Positions 46,617 through 55,317 of a stretch of DNA of 64,000 nt are shown in pieces. Origin of the DNA: Streptomyces violaceoruber. GTDB taxonomy: Bacteria; Actinomycetota; Actinomycetes; Streptomycetales; Streptomycetaceae. The DNA lies in contig NZ_CP137734.1 of the NCBI RefSeq assembly GCF_033406955.1, positions 4,588,001 through 4,652,000 on the forward strand, given 5' to 3'. Position 1 is the first letter of the stretch; every line of letters begins with the position of its first letter. The notes below the pieces were generated by a model. The model worked only from the letters and a program-made list of their open reading frames with translations. It did not search any database and was not told where the DNA came from. The translations under genes were made by a program, and so were the position numbers.

Positions 46617-49600
46617 ATGACGCGAGCCGAGCAGCCAACGGCCCCTCACCCCGCCCCGGACGACGCCCTGGTCGCGGACTCCCGCGAGCGCGCCGTCCGC
46701 GCCCTGCTGCGCCGCCCGCAGCTGAGGCGTTTGTGGAGCGCACAGCTCGTGGGGGGTGTCGGCGACATCCTCGCCCTGCTGGTGCTGGTCCTCCTCACGG
46801 TCCAGGCCGCGATCGGCGCGGGCTCCTTCGGCGGGGGCTACCGCGGCGTGGCGTTCGCAGTGGCGACCGTTTTCGGCGTCCGCATCCTGGCGACGCTGCT
46901 CTTCGGCGCCGTCCTGCTCGGGCCCCTGACCTCCCTCACCTCGCAGGACGGCCCGCTCGACCGGCGCTGGACCATGGTCGGCGCCGACGGGCTGCGGGCC
47001 GCCCTGCTGATCGTCGCGCCCCTGTGGATCGACTGGATGCCCGACGACGCGCTCGCCTACCTCCTGGTGACCGCCTTCGTCACCGGGGTCGCCGAGCGCT
47101 TCTGGACGGTGTGCCGGGAGAGCGCGGCCCCCGCGCTGCTGCCCGCCCCGCCCCTGGAGGGCGCCACGGTACGGCCGCTGCCGGACCACATGGACGCGCT
47201 GCGCCGCCTGTCGCTGCGCACGAGCTTCGTGGCGATCCCCCTCGCGGCCGCCGTACTGGTCGTCGCGGGGCTCCTGAACAACCTTCTGGGCGCCGGCGTC
47301 GACTGGTTCGCCGAGCACCAGGCGGCACTCGGCTCGTACGTCGCGGCCGGGCTGTTCGCCGCGTCCCTGTCCGTGGTGAGCATCCTGGAGCTGCCCGCGA
47401 TGCGCACCCCGCGCGCGCGGTCGCCGCTGGAGGGCCTGCGCCGCCCCAGGAGCGGCGGCGGCGTCGACAAGGGCCGCACCGGAGCGCTTCCGCTGCTGGT
47501 GTGCGCCTGCGCCGCGGTCGCCGCGGTGGTGGCCGCCACGGTCGCCGTGGCCGTGCTGCACGCCAAGGACCTGGGCGGCGGCCCCGTGCTGTACGGGCTG
47601 ACGGCGGGCGCGCTGACCGGCGGCGTCGTCGTCGGCATCCGCACCGCCCCCGCCCTGCTGCCCTCCCTGTCCCGCCGGCGGCTGCTCGCCCTGGCGATCG
47701 CCTTCGTCGGCGTCACCCTGCTGGCCGCCGGTCTCGTCCCGGACGACACCACCGTGCTGCTGCTCCTCGCGCTGTCCGGCGTCGGCGCGGGCGTGGCCGC
47801 GAACACCGGGCACGCGCTGCTCGACCAGGAGACCGAGGACCACCGCCGGGCCCGGACCACCGAGCACCTGCACGCCGTCGTCCGGGTCTGCGTGGCGCTC
47901 GGCGCGGTCGTCGGGCCCGTGCTGGCCGCGGCGATCGGACCGCACCGGCTGGAGAACGGCAGGTTCGTCTTCGCCCACGGTGGCGCCGCGTTCGTCCTGA
48001 TGCTGCTCGGCGCCCTGCTGCTGCCGCTGGCCGCGCTGGTACTCGCCAAGGTCGACGACCGCTCCGGCGTGCCGCTGCGCCACGACCTGCGGGACGCGCT
48101 GCTCGGCGGCGACGACCCGGTGCCGACGTCGGCTGCGACAGGCTTCTTCATCGCCCTGGAGGGCGGCGACGGCGCCGGAAAGTCCACCCAGGCCGAGGCC
48201 CTCGCCGAGTGGATCCGCGGCAAGGGGCACGAGGTCGTGCTCACCCGAGAGCCCGGCGCGACCCCGGTCGGCAAGCGCCTGCGCTCCATCCTGCTGGACG
48301 TCTCCAGCGCCGGACTGTCGCACCGCGCGGAGGCCCTGCTGTACGCCGCCGACCGCGCGGAGCACGTCGACACCGTGGTGCGGCCCGCCCTGGAGCGCGG
48401 CGCCGTGGTCGTCTCCGACCGCTACATCGACTCCTCGGTCGCCTACCAGGGCGCAGGACGCGACCTGTCGCCGACCGAGATCGCCCGCATCAACCGCTGG
48501 GCCACCAACGGGCTCGTACCGCACCTGACCGTCCTGCTGGACGTGGCGCCGGAGGCCGCCCGCGAGCGGTTCACCGAGGCACCGGACCGTCTCGAGTCGG
48601 AGCCCGCCGAGTTCCACGCGCGCGTGCGCTCCGGGTTCCTCACCCTGGCCGCCGCCGACCCCGGGCGCTACCTCGTCGTGGACGCCGGTCAGGAGCCGGA
48701 GGCCGTCACCACCGTCGTACGCCACCGGCTGGACCAGGTGCTGCCGCTGTCCGAGGCCGAGATCAAGGCCCGGGAGGAGGCGCGCCGCAAGGCGGAGGAG
48801 GAAGCCCGCCGCAAGGCCGAGGAAGAGGCGGCCCGCAAGGCCGAGGAGGAGCGCCTGGAGCGCGAGCGCCTCGAAGAAGAGGCGCGGGTGCGCGCCGAGG
48901 AGGAGGAGCGCAAGCGCCGCGAGCTGGAGGAGGCGCAGCGGCGCGAGGCCGAGCGGCAGGCCGAGGAGGCCAGGCAGCGGGCCGAGGAAGCGCGCCGCAA
49001 GGCCGAGGAGGAGCGGGCCCGGCTCCTGGCCGAGGAGAAGGCGCGCGCCGAGGAGGAGGCACGGCTGCGGGCCGAGCAGGAGCGGCGCCGCAAGCAGGCC
49101 GAGGAGGAGGAGCGGCTGCGGGCCGAGGCCGAGGCCCGGCGCCTGGAGAAGCAGCGCAAGGCCGAGGAGGCCCTGCTGCGCGCCGAGGAGGCGCGCCGGG
49201 CGGCGGAGGAGGCCGCGGCCGCGGCCGCGGCCGGTCCCAAGTCGGCGGCCCCCGCGGCGGCGGACGCCCCCCGTCCGAAGCCGGCCGCCTCGGCCCCCAC
49301 CGACGCGGCGACCGTGCCGACCCCGATCGTGACCCCGACCAACGCCTCCGGCGGGCCGGTGGAGGACACGGCGGTCCTGCGGCCGGTGCGGGACACGCCC
49401 GACGACGACCGTACCGACGACGCCGAGGGCGGCACCGACGGCCGGGGTGCTCGCGGCGACGGCGGCCGGGCGTCCGGCGAGTCCGAGTCCGAGGTGACGA
49501 CCGAACTGCCCAAGCCGCCGGTGCCGTCCGGCGCGGCGGACGAGACGGCGGTGCTTCCGGCGGTGCAGCCGCGGGACGCCGACGAGACGGCGGTCCTGCC

Positions 49601-49925
49601 GCCCGTGACGCCGCCGGGAGCCGCCGACGAGACGGCCGTCCTGCCGCCCGTGCGCGGGGACGACCCCGCCGACCGGGTCCCGCCGGGCTACTTCCGGGAG
49701 GAGAGCCCCGCCGAGGAGGCCCAGGACCGCACGCGGGAGCTGCCCCAGATCGACCCCGACCAGGCACCGCCGTCCCGCCGGCGCCGCTCGGACTGGGCCG
49801 AGGAGACCCCGCTGGACGACCTGCCGACGCTGGCGGACGAGCTGCTCGGGCCGCACGACGAGGACGAGGGCGGCCGGGACGACGAGGGCCGCGGCGGCCG
49901 GGGCAGGGGCCGGGGACGACGCTGA
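46617..49925 (+). CDS. tmk: Membrane-anchored thymidylate kinase fusion (MFS-like domain plus dTMP kinase)
   Basis: A 1102-residue fusion. Residues about 30-490 form a 10-12 helix transporter-like (MFS fold) domain. Thymidylate kinase follows at about 507-705: EGGDGAGKST (P-loop from G516), SDRYIDSSVAYQGAGRD and LDQVLPLSEAE. The kinase is intact and makes dTDP from dTMP. Next is an unbroken Glu/Arg/Lys/Ala coil (about 715-870), then a disordered acidic tail with four DETAVLPPV-type repeats. In most bacteria Tmk is a 210-residue soluble protein; here it is tethered to the membrane. The organisation is conserved in Streptomyces. holB follows in the same direction. Confidence 0.93.
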   Translation: MTRAEQPTAPHPAPDDALVADSRERAVRALLRRPQLRRLWSAQLVGGVGDILALLVLVLLTVQAAIGAGSFGGGYRGVAFAVATVFGVRILATLLFGAVLLGPLTSLTSQDGPLDRRWTMVGADGLRAALLIVAPLWIDWMPDDALAYLLVTAFVTGVAERFWTVCRESAAPALLPAPPLEGATVRPLPDHMDALRRLSLRTSFVAIPLAAAVLVVAGLLNNLLGAGVDWFAEHQAALGSYVAAGLFAASLSVVSILELPAMRTPRARSPLEGLRRPRSGGGVDKGRTGALPLLVCACAAVAAVVAATVAVAVLHAKDLGGGPVLYGLTAGALTGGVVVGIRTAPALLPSLSRRRLLALAIAFVGVTLLAAGLVPDDTTVLLLLALSGVGAGVAANTGHALLDQETEDHRRARTTEHLHAVVRVCVALGAVVGPVLAAAIGPHRLENGRFVFAHGGAAFVLMLLGALLLPLAALVLAKVDDRSGVPLRHDLRDALLGGDDPVPTSAATGFFIALEGGDGAGKSTQAEALAEWIRGKGHEVVLTREPGATPVGKRLRSILLDVSSAGLSHRAEALLYAADRAEHVDTVVRPALERGAVVVSDRYIDSSVAYQGAGRDLSPTEIARINRWATNGLVPHLTVLLDVAPEAARERFTEAPDRLESEPAEFHARVRSGFLTLAAADPGRYLVVDAGQEPEAVTTVVRHRLDQVLPLSEAEIKAREEARRKAEEEARRKAEEEAARKAEEERLERERLEEEARVRAEEEERKRRELEEAQRREAERQAEEARQRAEEARRKAEEERARLLAEEKARAEEEARLRAEQERRRKQAEEEERLRAEAEARRLEKQRKAEEALLRAEEARRAAEEAAAAAAAGPKSAAPAAADAPRPKPAASAPTDAATVPTPIVTPTNASGGPVEDTAVLRPVRDTPDDDRTDDAEGGTDGRGARGDGGRASGESESEVTTELPKPPVPSGAADETAVLPAVQPRDADETAVLPPVTPPGAADETAVLPPVRGDDPADRVPPGYFREESPAEEAQDRTRELPQIDPDQAPPSRRRRSDWAEETPLDDLPTLADELLGPHDEDEGGRDDEGRGGRGRGRGRR

Positions 49926-49993
49926 GAGCACCGAGGCCGCCGCGTTGTCAGTGCCGCCCCGCACAATGGAGGGCGCGCCGCGGATCAACGCGG

Positions 49994-50045
49994 CGGCTCG
50001 GTGTCACGGCTCGGTGTGACGGCTCTGTGTAAGGGCTCGGTGTGA
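49994..50045 (+). repeat. Four 13-bp tandem repeats before holB
   Basis: CGGCTCGGTGTCA, CGGCTCGGTGTGA, CGGCTCTGTGTAA and GGGCTCGGTGTGA follow one another without gaps, ending 19 bases before the holB ATG, next to its ribosome site AAAGGA. Confidence 0.9.
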
Positions 50046-50064
50046 GGAAAGGACGGCGTGACCC

Positions 50065-51270
50065 ATGACCGTGTGGGACGACCTCGTCGGGCAGGAGAAG
50101 GTGTGCGAGCCGCTCGCCGCCGCAGCCCGGGACGCCGACGCCTTCGTCACCGCCGCCGCGACCGCGGGCCCGCTGCCGCAGTCGACGAGCATGACGCACG
50201 CCTGGCTGTTCACCGGTCCGCCCGGCTCCGGCGTGGCCCGGACGGCCCGGGCGTTCGCCGCCGCGCTGCAGTGCGTGAGCCCCGACCGTGCCCTCGGCGG
50301 GGTCCCCGGCTGCGGCTTCTGCGACGGCTGCCACACCGCACTGGTCGGCACCCACGCGGACGTCAGCACCGTGGTCGCCATGGGCGCCGAGATCCGCGCC
50401 CAGGACATGCGGGACACCGTCCGCAAGTCGTTCACCTCACCCGCGAACGGCCGCTGGCAGATCATCCTCGTCGAGGAGGCCGAGCGGCTGAACGAGAAGT
50501 CGGCCAACGCCGTCCTGAAGGCCGTGGAGGAACCGGCGCCGCGGACCGTGTGGCTGCTGTGCGCCCCCTCCGTCGAGGACGTCCTGCCCACGATCCGCTC
50601 CCGCTGCCGCCACCTGAACCTGCGCACGCCGTCCGTCGAGGCCGTCGCCGACATGCTCGTACGGCGCGAGGGCATCGAACCGGACGTCGCCGCCGCGGCG
50701 GCCCGCGCCACCCAGGGCCACATCGACCGCGCCCGCCGCCTGGCCACCGACAAGGCCGCCCGGGACCGCCGGGCCGCCGTGCTGAAGCTGCCGCTGCGGG
50801 TGGAGGACGTCGGTGGCGCCCTCAGGGCGGCCCAGGAGCTGGTCGACGCCGCGGCGGAGGACGCCAAGCAGCTCGCCGAGGAGATGGACGCCAAGGAGAC
50901 CGAGGAGCTGAAGGCCGCACTCGGCGCCGCCCAGGGCGGCCGGCTCCCGCGCGGCACGGCCGGCGTGATCAAGGACCTGGAGGCCGACCAGAAACGCCGC
51001 AAGGCGCGCACCCAGCGCAACAGCCTCGACCTCGCCCTCAGCGAGCTGACCGGTTTCTACCGCGACGTCCTCGCGCTCCAGCTCGGTTCCCGCGTGGCCA
51101 TCGCCAACGCCGACGCGGAGGACGCCCTGGAGCGGCTCGCCCGCGGCAGCACCCCCGAGTCCACGCTGCGCCGGATCGAGGCGGTCGCCGCCTGCGGAGA
51201 GGCTCTGGACCGCAATGTGCCCCCGCTGCTGGCGGTGGAGGCGATGACGATGGCCCTCAGATCGGGCTGA
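50065..51270 (+). CDS. holB: DNA polymerase III delta-prime subunit
   Basis: A 401-residue clamp-loader subunit. It shows the AAA+ core (LFTGPPGSGVARTARAFAAAL), in which the Walker A lysine is lost (GSGVART), as usual for the non-hydrolysing delta-prime subunit. It has a zinc module (CGFCDGC), the SRC motif (IRSRCRHL) and ILVEEAERLNEKSANAVLK. ATG 50065. Downstream of tmk in the same direction. Confidence 0.95.
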   Translation: MTVWDDLVGQEKVCEPLAAAARDADAFVTAAATAGPLPQSTSMTHAWLFTGPPGSGVARTARAFAAALQCVSPDRALGGVPGCGFCDGCHTALVGTHADVSTVVAMGAEIRAQDMRDTVRKSFTSPANGRWQIILVEEAERLNEKSANAVLKAVEEPAPRTVWLLCAPSVEDVLPTIRSRCRHLNLRTPSVEAVADMLVRREGIEPDVAAAAARATQGHIDRARRLATDKAARDRRAAVLKLPLRVEDVGGALRAAQELVDAAAEDAKQLAEEMDAKETEELKAALGAAQGGRLPRGTAGVIKDLEADQKRRKARTQRNSLDLALSELTGFYRDVLALQLGSRVAIANADAEDALERLARGSTPESTLRRIEAVAACGEALDRNVPPLLAVEAMTMALRSG

Positions 51271-51382
51271 GCCCGCGAGCCCGGGCCCGCGCCGGAGTCA
51301 TGACCGGTTGACGCCGTAACACGTACGGGGCACGCGCACCACGCACCGCAACTGCTTCGTCGCGGAGAGTTACGCTCGCTGA

Positions 51383-53002
51383 ATGGACACAAGGCGCACT
51401 CACCGCAGGACCCGCACCGGCGGCACCCGTTTCCGGGCCACGCTGCTCACCGCCGCGCTGCTCGCCACCGCCTGCTCGGCCGGGGGCGCGTCGACGTCCG
51501 CCGGATCCCCCGCGGCCAAGGCGGCCGGCGCGACGGAGGCGGCCACGGCGACCCTGACCCCCCTGCCGAAGGCCACGCCCGCCGAGCTGTCGCCGTACTA
51601 CGAGCAGAAGCTCGGCTGGCGCGACTGCGGCGTCCCGGGCTTCCAGTGCGCCACCATGAAGGCCCCGCTCGACTACGCCAAGCCCGCCGACGGCGACGTC
51701 CGGCTCGCGGTGGCCCGCAAGAAGGCCACGGGGCCGGGCAAGCGCCTCGGCTCGCTGCTGGTCAACCCGGGCGGACCGGGCGGCTCGGCGATCGGCTACC
51801 TCCAGCAGTACGCGGGCATCGGCTACCCGGCGAAGGTCCGCGCCCAGTACGACATGGTGGCGGTCGACCCCCGGGGCGTGGCCCGCAGTGAACCCGTCGA
51901 GTGCCTGGACGGGCGCGAGATGGACGCGTACACGCGCACCGACGTCACCCCGGACGACGCGGGCGAGACGGACGAGCTGGTCGACGCCTACAAGGAGTTC
52001 GCCGAGGGCTGCGGGGCGGAGGCGCCGAAGCTGCTGCGCCACGTCTCCACGGTCGAGGCGGCACGCGACATGGACGTCCTGCGCGCGGTGCTGGGCGACG
52101 AGAAGCTGACGTACGTGGGAGCGTCGTACGGCACCTTCCTGGGCGCGACCTACGCCGGTCTGTTCCCCGACCGGACGGGCCGCCTGGTCCTGGACGGCGC
52201 GATGGACCCCTCGCTGCCCGCCCGCCGCCTGAACCTGGAGCAGACGGAGGGCTTCGAGACGGCGTTCCAGTCCTTCGCGAAGGACTGCGTGAAGCAGCCG
52301 GACTGCCCCCTCGGCGACAAGGACACCACCCCCGACCAGGTCGGCAAGAACCTCAAGTCCTTCTTCGACGACCTGGACGCGAAGCCCCTGCCCGCCGGCG
52401 ACGCCGACGGCCGCAAGCTCACCGAATCCCTCGCCACCACCGGCGTGATCGCCGCGATGTACGACGAGGGCGCCTGGCAGCAGCTGCGCGAGTCCCTCAC
52501 CTCGGCGATCAAGGAGAAGGACGGTGCGGGCCTGCTGATCCTCTCCGACAGCTACTACGAGCGCGAGGCCGACGGCGGCTACAGCAACCTGATGTTCGCC
52601 AACGCCGCCGTGAACTGCCTCGACCTCCCCGCCGCCTTCTCCTCCCCGGACGAGGTGCGCGACGCCCTCCCCGACTTCGAGAAGGCGTCCCCGGTCTTCG
52701 GCGAGGGCCTCGCCTGGTCCTCCCTGAACTGCGCGTACTGGCCGGTGAAGCCCACGGGGGAGCCGCACCGCATCGAGGCGGCCGGCGCCACCCCGATCGT
52801 CGTGGTCGGCACCACCCGCGACCCGGCCACCCCCTACCGCTGGGCCGAGGCCCTCTCCGACCAGCTCACCTCCGGCCACCTCCTCACCTACGAGGGAGAC
52901 GGCCACACCGCGTACGGCCGCGGCAGCTCCTGCATCGACTCCGCGATCAACACGTACCTGCTGACCGGCACCGCCCCGGAGGACGGCAAGCGCTGCTCGT
53001 AA
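51383..53002 (+). CDS. Secreted tripeptidyl-aminopeptidase-like lipoprotein (S33 family)
   Basis: A 539-residue exported serine hydrolase. The signal region has a lipobox-like LLATAC. The alpha/beta fold has LLVNPGGPGGS (oxyanion hole), GASYGTFLG with nucleophile S248, D480 in GTTRDPATP and H508 in GDGHTAYG; the C-terminal TAP-like domain is complete. This is the layout of Streptomyces SlpD/SlpE and tripeptidyl aminopeptidases that trim N-terminal tripeptides from secreted proteins. ATG 51383. The terminator is at 53013-53043. Confidence 0.92.
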   Translation: MDTRRTHRRTRTGGTRFRATLLTAALLATACSAGGASTSAGSPAAKAAGATEAATATLTPLPKATPAELSPYYEQKLGWRDCGVPGFQCATMKAPLDYAKPADGDVRLAVARKKATGPGKRLGSLLVNPGGPGGSAIGYLQQYAGIGYPAKVRAQYDMVAVDPRGVARSEPVECLDGREMDAYTRTDVTPDDAGETDELVDAYKEFAEGCGAEAPKLLRHVSTVEAARDMDVLRAVLGDEKLTYVGASYGTFLGATYAGLFPDRTGRLVLDGAMDPSLPARRLNLEQTEGFETAFQSFAKDCVKQPDCPLGDKDTTPDQVGKNLKSFFDDLDAKPLPAGDADGRKLTESLATTGVIAAMYDEGAWQQLRESLTSAIKEKDGAGLLILSDSYYEREADGGYSNLMFANAAVNCLDLPAAFSSPDEVRDALPDFEKASPVFGEGLAWSSLNCAYWPVKPTGEPHRIEAAGATPIVVVGTTRDPATPYRWAEALSDQLTSGHLLTYEGDGHTAYGRGSSCIDSAINTYLLTGTAPEDGKRCS

Positions 53003-53012
53003 CCCCCGCCTG

Positions 53013-53043
53013 CCCGCCCCGGGACCCACGCCTCCGGGGCGGG
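53013..53043 (+). terminator. Terminator after the peptidase gene
   Basis: CCCGCCCCGG (53013-53022) and CCGGGGCGGG (53034-53043) form a 10-bp stem 10 bases past the stop. Confidence 0.85.
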
Positions 53044-53073
53044 TTCGGAGCACCCCGGGAAACTGTGTAGACT
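53044..53073 (+). promoter_or_regulatory. Putative tRNA-Thr promoter
   Basis: TTCGGA (53044-53049), an 18-bp spacer and TAGACT (53068-53073) give a fair sigma-HrdB-like promoter 38 bases before the tRNA. The -35 is weak. Confidence 0.35.
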
Positions 53074-53110
53074 TGCCGACGTTGCTGATCGCACCATGGG
53101 TGCACAGCGC

Positions 53111-53184
53111 GCCGCCTTAGCTCAGATGGCCAGAGCAACGCACTCGTAATGCGTAGGTCTCGGGTTCGAATCCCGAAGGCGGCT
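53111..53184 (+). tRNA. tRNA-Thr (anticodon CGT)
   Basis: A 74-base cloverleaf. The acceptor stem GCCGCCT/AGGCGGC is perfect, the anticodon stem ACGCA/TGCGT frames loop CTCGTAA with anticodon CGT (reads ACG), and the T-arm is CGGGTTCGAATCCCG. CCA is not encoded. An integrase gene pointing back toward it lies 98 bases downstream, so its 3' half is the likely integration site of the mobile element. Confidence 0.97.
53144..53184. other. Inferred left attachment site (attL) in tRNA-Thr
   Basis: Tyrosine integrases commonly recombine in the anticodon-to-3'-end part of a tRNA gene and rebuild it. The integrase gene is adjacent and in the usual orientation. No second copy of GTTCGAATCCCGAAGG was found up to 64000, so attR must lie beyond the window and the exact core is unknown. 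Confidence 0.45.
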
Positions 53185-53219
53185 CAGAGATAAACCCGCT
53201 GGTCAACGGCGGTACGCGA

Positions 53220-53252
53220 CAGGCCCCCTCCAAGATCGCTGGAGGGGGCCTG
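53220..53252. terminator. Hairpin between tRNA-Thr and integrase
   Basis: CAGGCCCCCTCCA (53220-53232) and TGGAGGGGGCCTG (53240-53252) form a perfect 13-bp stem. It can stop transcripts from either side. Confidence 0.85.
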
Positions 53253-53281
53253 TACGCATTTAGTACACGCTGGTTTGATCA

Positions 53282-54481
53282 CTAGGCGTCGGTGAGCGAC
53301 GCATCCGCAAGCGCCAGTGCGACCTTCCGTCCGGCGTCGAGCGCATCCGCGACCTCGTCCAGCCGATCCGGGAACAGGTGCCCGTAGATGTTCAGCGTCA
53401 TCGACGCATCCTTGTGCCCGAGCATCAGCTGAACGACCTTCACGTCCGCGCCGGCCGCGATCGCCAGGGACGCGGCCGTGTGCCGCAGCTTGTGCGGCGT
53501 GATGCCCAGTCCGGACAGCCCCGCCTCCTTCACCGCGGGATCGAACACCCGCGAGCGGAAGTTGGCGTACCTGAGCGGCCCGCCCTCCGGCGCCGTGAAC
53601 AGCAGCCCGTCAGACAGCTTGCCTTGGGCGAGCGTGCCCAGCTCGTCGGCAAACGACCGGGGGAGCGGCACAGAGCGCTTCTCGTGGTTCTTCACTGGCC
53701 CCAGCGCGAGCACGCCGGAGACGTCGGTGTAGTTCTGCACGATCCGGATGCGCCGCTTCGGCACCGACAACCGGCCCGCTTTCACCGCGGACGCCTCCGC
53801 CCAGCGGATCCCGCAGTACCCCAGGGTGAGGATCAGCAGCCGATACTCGCCGGCCGCCAGGGCGAGCCGCTCCAGCTGGTCGTAGGTGAGGTAGACGTGC
53901 TCGTCCTCGTCGTCCGGCCGAGGCAGCTCGTGGTCGTGGCACGGGCTGACGGCTGCACGCTTGGAGAACACGGCGTGTTTCATCACCATCGCCAGCACCC
54001 GGTAGGCCTTGATGATGCGGGCCGCGCCCAGCGTGCGGCCGGACTTTCCCGGCTTCGTCTCCAGCTCGGTGAGCCACGTGTTCACGTCCTCCCACTGGAC
54101 GGCCGCGACCTGCCAATCCCCCCACTTCGGGATCACGTAGTTGTCGAGCAGATCGCGGTAGTCCCGCTTCGTGGTCCGGCCGATCTTGCGTTTCGACTCG
54201 TACCACTCCTCAGCGACGATTCGCACGGCCGTCTTCCCCGACCTCGGGTCACGGTAAGAGCCCTTGTCGAGTCGCGCGGTGATCGCGTCCTTCTCCGCCT
54301 CGGCCCGCGGCAGCTTCCCGAAGGTCTTCGCCTTCGGCTTTCCGTCGGGCCCGTACCAGCGGACCCGCCACCGGCCGGGCGCCTGCCGCTTACTGCCCTC
54401 GCGCTTCGCTGCCTGCCAGCGCTCCATCGCCTCCCGGTAGTCGGCGTGGTTCGCCCGGTCCTCAATCCACACTCGGGCCAT
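53282..54481 (-). CDS. Tyrosine integrase of the mobile element
   Basis: A 399-residue phage-type recombinase. An N-terminal arm-binding part is followed by a SAM-like core-binding domain (KRDYRDLLDNYVIPKWGDW) and a catalytic domain with R226 (GIRWAE), H330 and R333 (PHKLRH), H356 (LGHKDAS) and Y366 (LNIYGH), so all residues for recombination are present. ATG 54481 lies inside the end of the XRE gene (20-base overlap), so the two are co-expressed. Target inferred as the adjacent tRNA-Thr. Confidence 0.96.
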   Translation of the reverse strand: MARVWIEDRANHADYREAMERWQAAKREGSKRQAPGRWRVRWYGPDGKPKAKTFGKLPRAEAEKDAITARLDKGSYRDPRSGKTAVRIVAEEWYESKRKIGRTTKRDYRDLLDNYVIPKWGDWQVAAVQWEDVNTWLTELETKPGKSGRTLGAARIIKAYRVLAMVMKHAVFSKRAAVSPCHDHELPRPDDEDEHVYLTYDQLERLALAAGEYRLLILTLGYCGIRWAEASAVKAGRLSVPKRRIRIVQNYTDVSGVLALGPVKNHEKRSVPLPRSFADELGTLAQGKLSDGLLFTAPEGGPLRYANFRSRVFDPAVKEAGLSGLGITPHKLRHTAASLAIAAGADVKVVQLMLGHKDASMTLNIYGHLFPDRLDEVADALDAGRKVALALADASLTDA

Positions 54482-54992
54482 CTGTGTGTCCCTCCTCGTC
54501 CTTCAAGCGGTACTGCCTGAGCAGCGCCTCCATCTCGCGCAGCCCACGTCGGGGCGGCCTGGCGTTCTGGATGAACTCTCGCTGCGCCTGGAAGTCGTCT
54601 TCAGCCTTCGGGGCGCTGAATAGCTGTACCTCTCCGTCGGCCCACTCCCAGAGCCGCGAGGCGGTCATGCGCACCTCGCCGCCGTCTGTGTGCTTGCCCG
54701 GCATGAGGTCCACGATCGTGGTCGGTGAGTCGTCCCGTGGCAGCAGCAGCGCCGACGGGTTCACGTTGAGGACGACGGACAGGGCAACCAAGTCGCCGGC
54801 GTCTACGCGCCGTTCTTCCCTCTCCACCTTGGCCACGGCCGACGGGCTGATCGGCCGGCCAGCCTCTTTGAGCTTTCGCGCGAGGTCGTAGGTGGACCAC
54901 CCGTGCGCTTCTCGGATGCGTCGGACGTTGGCGGCCACGTTGCGCCCCGCCAGGTCGGTGATCTGCGTTTTCGGTCGGGTCTCGTCGCTCAT
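54462..54992 (-). CDS. XRE-family regulator, probable element repressor
   Basis: A 176-residue DNA-binding protein. The N-terminal HTH is VAANVRRIREAHGWSTYDLARKL, then PISPSAVAKVEREER; the C-terminal 90 residues are not recognised. ATG 54992 is preferred because the HTH then starts about residue 18; the longer frame upstream enters the promoter region. It precedes and overlaps int and diverges from the xis-like gene, the layout of a lysogeny switch. GCGAGTC direct repeats just upstream may be its operators. Confidence 0.88.
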   Translation of the reverse strand: MSDETRPKTQITDLAGRNVAANVRRIREAHGWSTYDLARKLKEAGRPISPSAVAKVEREERRVDAGDLVALSVVLNVNPSALLLPRDDSPTTIVDLMPGKHTDGGEVRMTASRLWEWADGEVQLFSAPKAEDDFQAQREFIQNARPPRRGLREMEALLRQYRLKDEEGHTDGPSVD

Positions 54993-55056
54993 GCGAGTCA
55001 CTTTACGACACAAGCGAGTCGTCAACATTCCCGCGCTGTCTGCTACTGTCCTGCTC
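54993..55056. promoter_or_regulatory. Divergent switch region between XRE regulator and xis-like gene
   Basis: GCGAGTC occurs at 54993-54999 and 55014-55020, exactly 21 bp (two turns) apart. TACTGT (55044-55049) is a good plus-strand -10 box 7 bases before an in-frame ATG at 55057, so the xis transcript may be leaderless from that ATG. Confidence 0.4.
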
Positions 55057-55110
55057 ATGGCTCTACTATCGGGTCGTTCGAATCGGAAAGCAACTCAAAC
55101 GAGGTGCGAA

Positions 55111-55317
55111 GTGACCAGCGATCTGCTCACACCGAGGCAGGTGCAGACGGAGTACGGGTTCTCCCCGCAGACGCTTGCGAACTGGCGTTGGAGCGGTACC
55201 GGCCCCGACTACATCAAGACCAGCCCCGGCCGCGGCGGGCGCATCAGGTACAGGCGCAGCCGCATCGAAGCGTGGCTGTCCGCGCAGTCGGTGACCGTCG
55301 GAGGCAACGCGGCATGA
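55111..55317 (+). CDS. Excisionase-like HTH protein
   Basis: A 68-residue winged-helix protein of the HTH_17/AlpA-Xis type: LLTPRQVQTEYGFSPQTLANW, then GRGGRIRYRRSRIEAWL, with the sequence order expected of element excisionases. GTG 55111 follows GAGG; ATG 55057 would add 18 residues and fits a leaderless start. Its stop overlaps the ATG of the next gene. It opens the plus-strand operon that runs to the helicase. Confidence 0.85.
   Translation: MTSDLLTPRQVQTEYGFSPQTLANWRWSGTGPDYIKTSPGRGGRIRYRRSRIEAWLSAQSVTVGGNAA

Noticed and set aside
46542-49988. 1148-codon minus-strand frame opposite tmk, and the 1099-codon plus-strand frame
   Set aside because: Both are shadows of the tmk fusion gene.
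50176-50250. Inactive holB from lost Walker A lysine (GPPGSGVART)
   Set aside because: Delta-prime subunits normally have a degenerate P-loop, so this is expected.
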